Assembly: GCA_036744795.1 (NCBI GenBank)
Contig: DAIOHK010000009.1
Span: 1-64,000 of the forward strand
Direction of reading: 5' to 3'
DNA from: UBA5486 sp036744795
GTDB taxonomy: Bacteria > Bacillota > UBA4882 > UBA10575
DNA length: 64,000 nucleotides
The number at the start of each line of letters is the position of its first letter. Position 1 is the first letter of the stretch. Below are positions 8,285 to 16,695 of the stretch, one piece after another. The notes under the pieces were generated by a model. The model did not search any database. It was not told the origin of the DNA and worked only from the letters and a program-made list of their open reading frames with translations. The position numbers were made by a program, and so were the translations under genes.

Positions 8285-9343
8285 ATGAAATACATAAAAA
8301 TAATATCTGTCTTTCTTATCATTCTAGTGGCTTTTAGTTCGCTCCCTGTTACTGCGGGTAGTGGTGTTGATGATACTGGTAAGCAATATATTAAAATTGG
8401 AATCGGAGTAACTTTAGTAATAGGGGCAGTAGCAGCGATTCGTGTGGTAGTAAAGAATGCTAAAGCCGGGAGGCTTTATTCTCAAGGAGAAACCTATGGT
8501 AGGGAAGGGCAGTGGGATTTAGCGGTCCAATCATATCAGGAAGCAATGAAAATTAATCCTAATTATAAAGATGTGGCAGATAAACTGGAGAATGCTAGAG
8601 GACAAGCGGAAAAGATGTATATTAGCTTGGGAGATGAAGCCCGGGCAGAAGAGAAATTAGAAGTAGCAGAAGAATATTATCAACAGGCATTAAAGTATAT
8701 TCCTGATTCAACATTGGCTCAGTCAAAATTGAATGCTCTGGCAGAGGATTTAGTAACAGTATATTACCGACGTGGGCTTAGTTATGAGACAATGAACCGG
8801 TGGACTGAAGCTTTTGGAGAATACGAAAGGGCTTTTTCTTTAAATCCTGATTATCTAGATCTTGCTGATCGTTACCAGATGGCCAGAGCACGGGTGGAAG
8901 GTAATCTACCATTAAGGGCAATTCTGTTTTTTGTTAATAAAACTTCGGCTCGTGGGATAGAAAATCTGTTAGTCCGGGAGTTACAGGCAAAAATGGTGGC
9001 TCGGGCTTCCGGAGAGTATGTAATGCTTGATTATACCAAGGCACAAGGTATTATTAATGAACAAGCGGCCGCTTTGAGTAGTAGTTATAATGAATCTTTA
9101 GCAATAGATATTGGCCGCCTCCTGGGAGCCGATGAAGTTATTATTGGTGAGATCAGGTCGGTGGAAATTAAAAGCAGGGTTAAAATGGAGGTTTCAGCAA
9201 AAATACTTGCAGTTGCAACCGGAGGCGTAAGTAAAGAAATTGAACCCTTCTTTTATACTTTCTCTAAAGGAGTAACACTTTCCAATTTAGTTCCGGAGGT
9301 TCCGGGACTTGCTGAAGAACTTGCCAGGAGGCTTAATAAATAA
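8285..9343 (+). CDS. TPR protein with CsgG-like C-terminal domain
   Basis: A 352-residue protein with an N-terminal signal or anchor (residues 1-24) and a second hydrophobic stretch at about 37-57 (IGIGVTLVIGAVAAI). Tetratricopeptide repeats occupy about 60-200 (QWDLAVQSYQEAMKINPNY; KLEVAEEYYQQALKYIP; RWTEAFGEYERAFSLNPDY). Residues about 208-345 form a CsgG-like alpha/beta domain (LRAILFFVNKTSARGI; LLGADEVIIGEI). The TPRs suggest it binds partner proteins of the cluster. The gene starts 21 bases after its upstream neighbour, with AAAGGGGGG before the ATG. Confidence 0.65.
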   Translation: MKYIKIISVFLIILVAFSSLPVTAGSGVDDTGKQYIKIGIGVTLVIGAVAAIRVVVKNAKAGRLYSQGETYGREGQWDLAVQSYQEAMKINPNYKDVADKLENARGQAEKMYISLGDEARAEEKLEVAEEYYQQALKYIPDSTLAQSKLNALAEDLVTVYYRRGLSYETMNRWTEAFGEYERAFSLNPDYLDLADRYQMARARVEGNLPLRAILFFVNKTSARGIENLLVRELQAKMVARASGEYVMLDYTKAQGIINEQAAALSSSYNESLAIDIGRLLGADEVIIGEIRSVEIKSRVKMEVSAKILAVATGGVSKEIEPFFYTFSKGVTLSNLVPEVPGLAEELARRLNK

Positions 9344-9370
9344 AACCTACGTTTAGTAGGGGGTACATAA

Positions 9371-12034
9371 ATGAAAAAAATATATCAATTTATTCTAGTA
9401 TTTTTAATAGCATTGTTTTTACTCGGAATAACAACTTCATTATGTTTTGCTTCTAATGAAATTGATACCAAGCTTGATGATCTTGTTACCCGTATTACAT
9501 CGGCTATGGATCAGAATGCCGGTAAAAACTTAGATTCTGGGAAGATAAGGATTGCGGTGATGGATTTTCAGGATTTAGAAGGGAATATAACAAGTCTGGG
9601 ACGGTTTATTGCTGAGGAGTTAACCACCAGGTTGTTTTGGACTAAACATTTTGAAGTAATTGAACGGCAATTATTGGACAAGGTCTTACAAGAGCTTAAG
9701 CTTGGCGCATCTGGTTTTGTTGATGCGGATTCCGCTCAGGAACTGGGAAAAATTCTGGGAGTTGCTGCAATTATCACTGGAACAATAACTGATCTAAATG
9801 ATATTGTAAAGGTTAATGCGAGATTGATTGCTACTGATACAGGAGCAATTTTTGCTGCTGCTGCGGTACAATTTGTTAAAGATGAAGCAGTGGGTAAACT
9901 TCTGGATAAAGTTATTTCTATTCCAGAGGGACCGACAGGGTTTGTTTCTGAACCGGGTCAATTACCTGATTCAAGTTTAAATGAACCGGAACTTGGTTTC
10001 CCATTAGAAGGGGATGAGCAAGTTAACTACTCTCAGGAAGAATTAGATGAGTCTGAATTGAAGGATGATACTTTTGGCTGGAGAATGGATTATTTACCTG
10101 AACAGGAAAATTACTATAAAAATTTAATTGAGATTTCTTTACGTAAAAAGGATTATGTTGAAGCCTTTTCGCTTTGCCAGGAAGCAATTTCTTTCCTTCC
10201 CCAGTTTGCTTTTGCTTATGCAGCACTAGGGTATTCTTATGTAAATATTCAGCCTCCAGATGTGGAAAGCGCAATTGCTGTTTTGGAGAAGGCAATTAGT
10301 TTGGATGAGTATCCTCTGGGAGATGGTTATACTTATTATCTCTTAGGAAGATTGTACAAAGGAGAAGGAGATTTAGAGCAGGCAAAAAGTGCATTGGAAA
10401 AAGGGATTAATCGCTTTCAAATTGTTAATATTGAGGCAAAAGGTAAAGATTGGTACCGAGATGCGATTAGAATTTGTACTGGATTGTATGAGGAGGAGAT
10501 CCGTACTTTATTACAAAGGGAGGATTATGAACAGATCCTTTTCTTAAGTAAGCAGGCAATTGCTAGTGTTGATTCTCCTTTTGCCTATGTTAGTATGGGT
10601 TATTCACTTTTGAAGCTGAACCTGGCCAATGCAGGCGAAGCTGTAAATCTTTTGCTTAAAGGGACTGAATTGGTAGAATATCCAGCCTGGGATGGTTGGA
10701 CTTATTATGTTTTAGGTTGGGCTTACTTAGAGCAAGGAGCAACGAGGGAAGCAAAACATGCATTAGAAAAAGGAGTAATCCGCTGTAAAAACATTTACCC
10801 TTCTGTTAAACCTGTTTGGTATGATGAATCTCTCCGGTGGTTGAAGAAAATATTTACGGAAGAGATCCAGGTTTATCTGAGAAATGAGGATTTCTCTCAA
10901 TTAGCAGCAATTTCCGAAGAAGCAGTTGAAATTTTTGATGATTTTGCCTATGGTTATGTTGTTTTAGGTTATAGTTATATGAAAACAGGTATAGAGAGAC
11001 CAAGTCGGGTGATAACGGTTTTACATCAAGCTTTTAGTTTAGAAGAGTTTCCGGCAGAAAATGGCTGGGCTCACTTTATTTTAGGTTGGGCCTATCAGGA
11101 AAATGCTGATTATTATTTAGCAAAGGATTCTTTAAGAAAAGCAGTAAGTAGGGTAGAGGAATTAGGATTGAAGACCGAGGGGATTGATTGGTTTGAGCCT
11201 TGTATAGGTCTGCTGGAAGAGAGCTACCGGGGGCTTTTTTCCAGATTGCTCTTCCGAGGCGAGGAGCAAAAACTGCAAATACTTGCTGATGAATCTTTAC
11301 AAATACTTCCTGACTTTGCTTATGCCTATGGAGTTAAAGGTTATTCTCTAATGAAATTGTCACCAGAGAAGAATGAGGAAGCGATCAAGCTTCTAGAACA
11401 TGCTATTTCGCTAAGCGAATATCCTGCTGGTGATGGTTGGACCTATTATGCCTTAGGTTTAGCTTATAAAGAAAAAGGGGAAAAAAAGAAAGCACTTGCT
11501 TGTGTAGAAAAAGCTGTTCACCGGTGTGAACAGGTTAACCAACCATTATATAAGGTTTACTGGTATCAACAGTGTACAGCTTTACTTAAACAGCTGCGCA
11601 AACTAAATATTAATGATTTCGGATTCTCGATGACAGCTCATGAATTCCAGACAGAGCCATATTTGGTTTTTGAATGTGGTTCAGGAAAAGGAATTCCTTT
11701 AGAGTATTATTCCGGCTCTAGATTTAAACTTGGATATTCCGAAAATATAATCCTAATTGGACTTGGTGGAGAATTAGTATGGGAAGAGAAACTATTTTCC
11801 GGAAATAATTTTATTGGCTGGTTTACGGCATTAGGTGGCGGCCTTTATGGTAAGTATACTAGTTGGGATGAGAATTTGAAATTAGGATGTTATTTTTCGC
11901 TTGGTGGTGGGATCAGAATTTACCTGAATCCAGAGAAAGGGTGGAGACTTACGGTGGGAACGGAATACCGGAGTCGGCCGCAAGGGTTTAATAAACTAAG
12001 TCTCCTTGCGACCATCGGTTTTCCGGTAGAATAG
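9371..12034 (+). CDS. Secreted CsgG-TPR protein with four long repeats and beta-rich tail
   Basis: An 887-residue exported protein and the last gene of the five-gene cluster. After a signal peptide (1-27) comes a CsgG/FlgO-like domain (about 58-185: RIAVMDFQDL, FEVIERQLLDKVLQEL, GVAAIITGTI). An acidic linker (about 186-243) leads to four tandem repeats of about 123 residues (about 244-735), each with a YP..DGWTYY-type core and ending in a WY or WF pair at 360-361, 483, 607 and 731. The C-terminus (about 750-887) is Gly- and aromatic-rich beta strand ending IGFPVE, like a small barrel. It could bridge the periplasm. No matching described protein was recognised. Confidence 0.65.
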   Translation: MKKIYQFILVFLIALFLLGITTSLCFASNEIDTKLDDLVTRITSAMDQNAGKNLDSGKIRIAVMDFQDLEGNITSLGRFIAEELTTRLFWTKHFEVIERQLLDKVLQELKLGASGFVDADSAQELGKILGVAAIITGTITDLNDIVKVNARLIATDTGAIFAAAAVQFVKDEAVGKLLDKVISIPEGPTGFVSEPGQLPDSSLNEPELGFPLEGDEQVNYSQEELDESELKDDTFGWRMDYLPEQENYYKNLIEISLRKKDYVEAFSLCQEAISFLPQFAFAYAALGYSYVNIQPPDVESAIAVLEKAISLDEYPLGDGYTYYLLGRLYKGEGDLEQAKSALEKGINRFQIVNIEAKGKDWYRDAIRICTGLYEEEIRTLLQREDYEQILFLSKQAIASVDSPFAYVSMGYSLLKLNLANAGEAVNLLLKGTELVEYPAWDGWTYYVLGWAYLEQGATREAKHALEKGVIRCKNIYPSVKPVWYDESLRWLKKIFTEEIQVYLRNEDFSQLAAISEEAVEIFDDFAYGYVVLGYSYMKTGIERPSRVITVLHQAFSLEEFPAENGWAHFILGWAYQENADYYLAKDSLRKAVSRVEELGLKTEGIDWFEPCIGLLEESYRGLFSRLLFRGEEQKLQILADESLQILPDFAYAYGVKGYSLMKLSPEKNEEAIKLLEHAISLSEYPAGDGWTYYALGLAYKEKGEKKKALACVEKAVHRCEQVNQPLYKVYWYQQCTALLKQLRKLNINDFGFSMTAHEFQTEPYLVFECGSGKGIPLEYYSGSRFKLGYSENIILIGLGGELVWEEKLFSGNNFIGWFTALGGGLYGKYTSWDENLKLGCYFSLGGGIRIYLNPEKGWRLTVGTEYRSRPQGFNKLSLLATIGFPVE
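10100..11576 (+). repeat. Four tandem coding repeats of about 123 codons
   Basis: Within the 887-residue CsgG-TPR protein, four units share the core (Y/F)P..(D/N)GWxxxxLGxAY plus a following helix EAKxALEKGVxRC. Unit landmarks lie at residues about 314, 437, 561 and 684, giving a spacing of 122-124 residues. The units have diverged in sequence, so this is an old duplication, not a recent slippage product. Confidence 0.75.
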
Positions 12035-12046
12035 TAGCGGGTAGTA

Positions 12047-14077
12047 TTAATAGATATTTGTTAGTTCTGAACCTGGGTAGTAATGCCCCAGGATTTGACT
12101 GCAGGAGAACCCGTCTCTTGCCATCCCGGCTGCTCCGTATTGATCCATACCTACACCATGACCAAAGCCGCCACCAGTGAAGATAAAGAATTCAGGGAGC
12201 CGATCTTTACCTAGTTTTGGTTCAACTACAAAGAGATTACTTCTTAATCCACCGAGTTTGGAACGGATTGTATCACCTTTGATAAGATAATCTCCTTTGG
12301 TTCCTTTAACCAGTATTTGTTTGACCCGGCCGCATTCTTCGCGCCCCAAGGTAATTAGACCTGTGATCTGACCAATCTGGGTCGCCATATTAAGACGGTT
12401 TTCTATTTCTTCTCTAGGAACAATTACTTGCCACCGGTATGCATTTGTTGCATTAGCGCAGTAAGCTGTGGGCCTTTCTATCAGCCATTTGCTTAATTCT
12501 TCCGGAGAGAGAAGGTCAGAGCGTAGCGTGAGAAGTTTATCCGCTTTAGTTTGTAAATAAGGTTGATTTACCCCCCAGTTACTGGGAGGAACTGTAGAAT
12601 AGCCTCCTGAATTTGAAGAGTAAAAAGCGGCGATTGGTTTGCCTTCGAAAGTTAGAATTTGGCCTCTAGTGGCGTCTACCGCTTTTCTAACGGAGGCGGT
12701 TTCATTTTTCAAACCATTATAAGCTTGCGACGAAACACTGCTTAAAAGATCAAAACCACGATTTTGGTAGGTACCAAGATGGGAAAAAGCGTAAGTTCGT
12801 GCTGCTACAGCTTGTGCCTGTAAGGCGGATGCTGGCCAGGAGGAAGGCATCTCAGAAGGAACAACAGAATATAAATATTCTTCAACAGTTAGTTGATTAA
12901 CTATTGTTAAACCACCTGACATGGGCAGGAAGTAAATTTTCCCACGGTAGCAGCGATCTTCACTCCCGGCCCAGTAGTATCCATGGCCGAATTCAAGATT
13001 AAAGAGAAGGGTTGTGGCAGTATTTTCCTGATAAGAAAGAACTAATGGGTTGGCAGAACTAAGAAGTAGTGAATCTTGCTCATTATAAACTTCAATATTT
13101 CCTCTAGAAGAGAAGACAAATTTGAGAATAGTTTGGGCTGGACCTGAATTTAACTCTTTCCCGGAATTAGTAGAGAGTAGATATTTGGCTCCGGTTTTTA
13201 TATAAATCATTCTTGTTTTTTCTGCTAATCCGATTTTAATCTCTGGAATACCTGTTTGGTCAAATGGTTCGGCAGAAGGTACAATACTAATTGTTCTGCT
13301 TGTTTCCTTTTTTGTTTCTTCTTCTTCAAGAAGAAAGGGATGTTCGGCAGTAAGGTTTTCCAGTGTTAATCGGATATTTGTATTCCATGGGGCTGATGCT
13401 GCTATTTGTTTTAACCTTCTATATGCTTCTTTGTAATCTTTGAGTTCGAGAAAAGTCCGGGTTAATTCATAACGTGCCGGGATTAGGTTGGGCTCTTGAT
13501 TCAAGGCGCGAGTTAGGTATGTTTTGGCTTGCTCGAAATTATATTTTTCCAAGTGAATTAATCCTAAAAAGTAGTTGGCTAGAGAAGTTCTTTTTAATTG
13601 CAGAGAATTTTCGAGCAAATTTTGTGCTTGATCATACTCTTTTAAATCATAACAAACAAGTCCTTTCCAGAGTAGATCTTCGGCTGTCTCTTTTTGCTGC
13701 TCAGTAGGGGGGATAATACTGCTTTGACCAGCTAAATAAGATGTTTTAAGGTAAGCACTTTGATATATAGGATCAGGATTATGCTCCAAAAGATAGCGTA
13801 GATGTTCTAAAGCTTCTTCTAGTTCTCCCGCTTCCCGTAGTAATCTTACTAGATTAATACGGTTATTTTCATTATGGGGATCAACTTTGACTAGTTCTCT
13901 AAAAAGATTCAGACTTTGGTCAAAATCCCCTCGATAGTAGAGACTTATAGCTTCCCGAAACCGATTTTTAGTGGCGATAGCCTTATTTTCACCAGCGATT
14001 AGAACCCAGGTTAAAACAGAGAATAGTAGTAGATAAAGTAAAATGTGATGAAATTTGGAGGAACAATTTAATTTCAT
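12047..14077 (-). CDS. SpoIID/LytB family protein with N-terminal TPR domain
   Basis: A 676-residue protein. An N-terminal hydrophobic helix (about 10-28) is followed by several TPR motifs (about 38-240) and a SpoIID/LytB domain (about 385-672). The SpoIID marks are SEMP with Glu409, AVAARTYA and GFGHGVGMDQYGA at about 637-649. SpoIID is a peptidoglycan lytic transglycosylase that drives engulfment, and LytB-type relatives modify cell-wall enzymes. At 676 residues this is about twice the usual SpoIID length, so it is more likely a TPR-scaffolded wall enzyme than SpoIID itself. It is convergent with the CsgG cluster, with only 12 bases between stops. Confidence 0.85.
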   Translation of the reverse strand: MKLNCSSKFHHILLYLLLFSVLTWVLIAGENKAIATKNRFREAISLYYRGDFDQSLNLFRELVKVDPHNENNRINLVRLLREAGELEEALEHLRYLLEHNPDPIYQSAYLKTSYLAGQSSIIPPTEQQKETAEDLLWKGLVCYDLKEYDQAQNLLENSLQLKRTSLANYFLGLIHLEKYNFEQAKTYLTRALNQEPNLIPARYELTRTFLELKDYKEAYRRLKQIAASAPWNTNIRLTLENLTAEHPFLLEEEETKKETSRTISIVPSAEPFDQTGIPEIKIGLAEKTRMIYIKTGAKYLLSTNSGKELNSGPAQTILKFVFSSRGNIEVYNEQDSLLLSSANPLVLSYQENTATTLLFNLEFGHGYYWAGSEDRCYRGKIYFLPMSGGLTIVNQLTVEEYLYSVVPSEMPSSWPASALQAQAVAARTYAFSHLGTYQNRGFDLLSSVSSQAYNGLKNETASVRKAVDATRGQILTFEGKPIAAFYSSNSGGYSTVPPSNWGVNQPYLQTKADKLLTLRSDLLSPEELSKWLIERPTAYCANATNAYRWQVIVPREEIENRLNMATQIGQITGLITLGREECGRVKQILVKGTKGDYLIKGDTIRSKLGGLRSNLFVVEPKLGKDRLPEFFIFTGGGFGHGVGMDQYGAAGMARDGFSCSQILGHYYPGSELTNIY

Positions 14078-14149
14078 GAGTACATCCTTTCTATGTTGAA
14101 GATTCTATAAATCACAGGGTGATTGGTGGAAGCCATTATAAACAAATTC

Positions 14150-14206
14150 TTGATTTATCTGGCTTTGATTATGTCTACGGGGGGATAGCCAACGTGAACA
14201 TGGTTG
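14150..14206 (-). repeat. Stem-loop repeat, B-type module, reverse orientation
   Basis: On the minus strand it reads TGTTCACGTTGGCTA, a C-rich turn, then AATCAAAGCCAGATAAATCA. The arms TTGGCT and AGCCAG pair, and the outer arms TGTTCA and TAAATCA pair with a bulged A in the right arm. The same bulge occurs in the modules at 52 kb. The sequence differs from those copies but the fold is kept. Confidence 0.55.
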
Positions 14207-14441
14207 ATGAATAATCTTGCTATGAGAATGGAAATGGGTAATAAGTATTTAAGATTATTGATGTGAAGATAAGTATTTGATCATCTCAGGTAAAATAGTA
14301 TTATAATGAGGATGCTATAATTTATATTATTAATAAACGGGCATGATGTCAATGTTATAGGGAGTATAATTATATAACAAATATAGGAAATTAACAGCAG
14401 AACAAGAAATATTCTTTGTTATGGTTTTTTATAACTGGAGG

Positions 14442-14496
14442 CAATTGCATAAGGATTATTGTGATCAAATTTTTAATAATTGAATTATGCAATTCC
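14442..14496. repeat. AATTGCATAA / TTATGCAATT inverted repeat
   Basis: Left arm CAATTGCATAA (14442-14452) and right arm GAATTATGCAATTCC (14482-14496) flank an AT-rich spacer. The same pair of arms occurs at 38812-38883 and, fused into one hairpin, at 47802-47823. Each copy is intergenic. Confidence 0.5.
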
Positions 14497-14644
14497 TTAA
14501 ACTAATGAAACAAAAAATATTTTGCTTGTTGTTAACCTTTTAAGCAGGAAAAACTAGAGACTAAAAGGGAATATTAATCAAATATTAGATTAGGTGAATT
14601 ACTTGTCTCCATATTTAATAATTACTTTGCCAAAGGAGAGAACC

Positions 14645-15961
14645 ATGGGTAATAAATTAAGAAATCTTGAGATTATTAAATCCTTTAAAACCCTAAAAGG
14701 GAATACTCGTATTTCGATTTTATTTGAGCCTATGTGGGGGATTCCTTATGCATTGTATAATTTTTATTTAAGCTTATATATGAAAGGACAAGGGATTACA
14801 GATCAACAGATTGGTTATTTAATAGGCATTAATTTTATTACTGGCGCAATTTTTGCTTTAGCAAGTGGTGCTATTACTGATTATTTGGGGAGAAAAAAAA
14901 CCACTTTAATCTTTGATTTAATTTCCTGGCCAACTGCTCTTTTAATTTATATGGTTGCTAATAATTTTTGGATGTTTGTTTTAGCTTCAGTAGTTAACAG
15001 TATGGTCAGGATTGTATCGGTCTCCTTTACTTTGATGCTGGTGGAAGATGCCGATGATGACCAGCGGAAGACGGCCTTTACTGTACTTAATGTTATGAAT
15101 ATTTTTTCGGGTTTATTTACCCCCTTGGCTGGAGTTTTTGTAAAAAATTTAGGGATTATCCGGGCTGAACGTATGTTACTAGGTTTTGCGGCGGTCAGTA
15201 TGGCTACGATGATGATTTTGAGAAATCGCTGTTATACTGAGACTAAGGTCGGAATGGAAATATTGAAAGAGAGAGAAGAAAAGAAATTCAGTACGGACTT
15301 TAGGTTCAACCTCTTTGATAGTACCCTTGAGTATTTAAAGAAAAAACCTTCGGTGTTTATTGTAATGAGCATACTGGTTCTTTTTAATGTATATTTACCG
15401 ATTGGTACTTTGAATAGCTTATATTTTGCTCCCTATCTTACTGAGGTATTAAAGCAAGATGAATCTCTGATCTCAGTTTTGGGAGGGATTAACTCTATTG
15501 TCATTCTTCTAATCTTGGTTTTTTTAGTACCACGGCTGAATAAAAAGGATTCCTTATGGCCGTTGTGTGCAGGTTTAATACTGCAATTAAGTTCGTTATT
15601 AGTTTTTATTATAATTCCTCCGGGTTCTTTTTTAGCGGTGGCTTCGGCCATAACACTATATGCACTAGGGTTTGGACTCTTTAGACCACGTATTGATTCC
15701 TTGTTTGCGGAAGTAACTGAGGGAAAGGAACGGGCTGGTCTCTATGGTTTAAATAACACCTTGACTTCTATTTTTAGCGCGATGGCTGGTTTTTTCTCCG
15801 GTAAAATCTATAATATATCACCAGTTTCTATCTACATACTTTCTCTAGTAATTCTCCTTCTTTGTTTTATAGGATTGATCAGTTATACTATTTTGGAGAA
15901 AAAAGCTTTTTTCCCAAGGAATAAATTACCTAGACGAAAAAAGGATTCTATACAGAGTTAA
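14645..15961 (+). CDS. MFS transporter
   Basis: A 438-residue integral membrane protein with about twelve hydrophobic helices in two halves. The loop between helices 2 and 3 carries the major-facilitator motif (GAITDYLGRKKTT), and the second half has a matching GLFRPRIDSLFAEV region. The substrate cannot be read from the sequence; efflux is one possibility. Start 14645 is chosen because AAAGGAGA lies five bases before it; an upstream GTG at 14594 lacks such a site. It is followed 14 bases later by an ABC ATPase gene and is probably in the same operon. Confidence 0.85.
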   Translation: MGNKLRNLEIIKSFKTLKGNTRISILFEPMWGIPYALYNFYLSLYMKGQGITDQQIGYLIGINFITGAIFALASGAITDYLGRKKTTLIFDLISWPTALLIYMVANNFWMFVLASVVNSMVRIVSVSFTLMLVEDADDDQRKTAFTVLNVMNIFSGLFTPLAGVFVKNLGIIRAERMLLGFAAVSMATMMILRNRCYTETKVGMEILKEREEKKFSTDFRFNLFDSTLEYLKKKPSVFIVMSILVLFNVYLPIGTLNSLYFAPYLTEVLKQDESLISVLGGINSIVILLILVFLVPRLNKKDSLWPLCAGLILQLSSLLVFIIIPPGSFLAVASAITLYALGFGLFRPRIDSLFAEVTEGKERAGLYGLNNTLTSIFSAMAGFFSGKIYNISPVSIYILSLVILLLCFIGLISYTILEKKAFFPRNKLPRRKKDSIQS

Positions 15962-15975
15962 GGAAGTGACTCATT

Positions 15976-16695
15976 ATGTTAGTCCTTAAGAATGTTACTA
16001 AATCATATGATGGGAAGCAAAAGGCGGTTAATAATCTGAGCCTGGAAATAAAAAAAGGGGAAATTGTCGGATTTATTGGTCCCAATGGAGCGGGAAAAAC
16101 TACAACCATAAAGATGATAACGGGGATCTTCCCCCCTTCTCAAGGACAGATTGTGATTAATGGTATTGATATCACTAAGGCACCAGTAGAAGCAAAGATG
16201 AATTTTACTTATGTTCCAGATCAACCGGAGATTTTTAGTTCGATCCGAGGGATAGATTATCTAAATTTTTTAGCTGATATGTATGAAGTTTCTTTGGAGT
16301 ATAGAAAAAAAAGGATCGAAAGGTTTTCTAATATATTTGGTATCTATGATGAACTTGACCGTTTGATCCTTTCATATTCTCAAGGTATGAAACAAAAACT
16401 TCTTATTTGTGGGGCTTTACTACCTGCACCGAAACTATTTATTTTAGATGAACCTCTAGTCGGCCTTGATCCCCTTTCGGCAAAAAAACTCAAAGATATC
16501 ATGAAGGAGCATTGTCAAAAAGGGGGAACGGTCTTTTTCTCCTCTCATTTACTGGAAGTAGTGGAGAATATCTGTGATCGTGTTGCCGTAATTAAAAAAG
16601 GAGAATTAATAGCCTACGATACCTTAAAGAAGATTAAAGAACAATCTAAGCACACATTAGAAGAAATATTTTTGGAGTTGACAAAGGATGCGTAG
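15976..16695 (+). CDS. ABC transporter ATP-binding protein (ABC-2 type)
   Basis: A 239-residue ATPase with Walker A GPNGAGKT (about 36-43), signature SYSQGMKQK (about 134-142), Walker B LFILDEP (about 154-160) and a switch His in SSHLLE. The family drives export of lipids, peptides or drugs with a separate permease. The next gene overlaps its end by 8 bases and encodes that permease, so they form one transporter. The substrate is unknown. Confidence 0.9.
   Translation: MLVLKNVTKSYDGKQKAVNNLSLEIKKGEIVGFIGPNGAGKTTTIKMITGIFPPSQGQIVINGIDITKAPVEAKMNFTYVPDQPEIFSSIRGIDYLNFLADMYEVSLEYRKKRIERFSNIFGIYDELDRLILSYSQGMKQKLLICGALLPAPKLFILDEPLVGLDPLSAKKLKDIMKEHCQKGGTVFFSSHLLEVVENICDRVAVIKKGELIAYDTLKKIKEQSKHTLEEIFLELTKDA

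Larger units (their letters stand above)
14078..14644. other. 567-base intergenic region with two repeat elements
   Basis: This divergent region separates the SpoIID-like gene (-) from the MFS gene (+). It holds a reverse-oriented B-type stem-loop repeat (14150-14206) and an AATTGCATAA/TTATGCAATT inverted repeat (14442-14496). A weak promoter-like pair is visible (TTGATC at 14277 and TATAAT at 14302), but its 19-base spacing is poor. No gene is seen. Confidence 0.6.

Noticed and set aside
10023..10295. 90-codon minus-strand frame inside the CsgG-TPR gene
   Set aside because: It is a shadow of a well-supported coding frame.
14277..14307. Promoter TTGATC-N19-TATAAT ahead of the MFS gene
   Set aside because: The spacer is too long and it lies more than 330 bases from the gene; kept only as a note in the intergenic entry.
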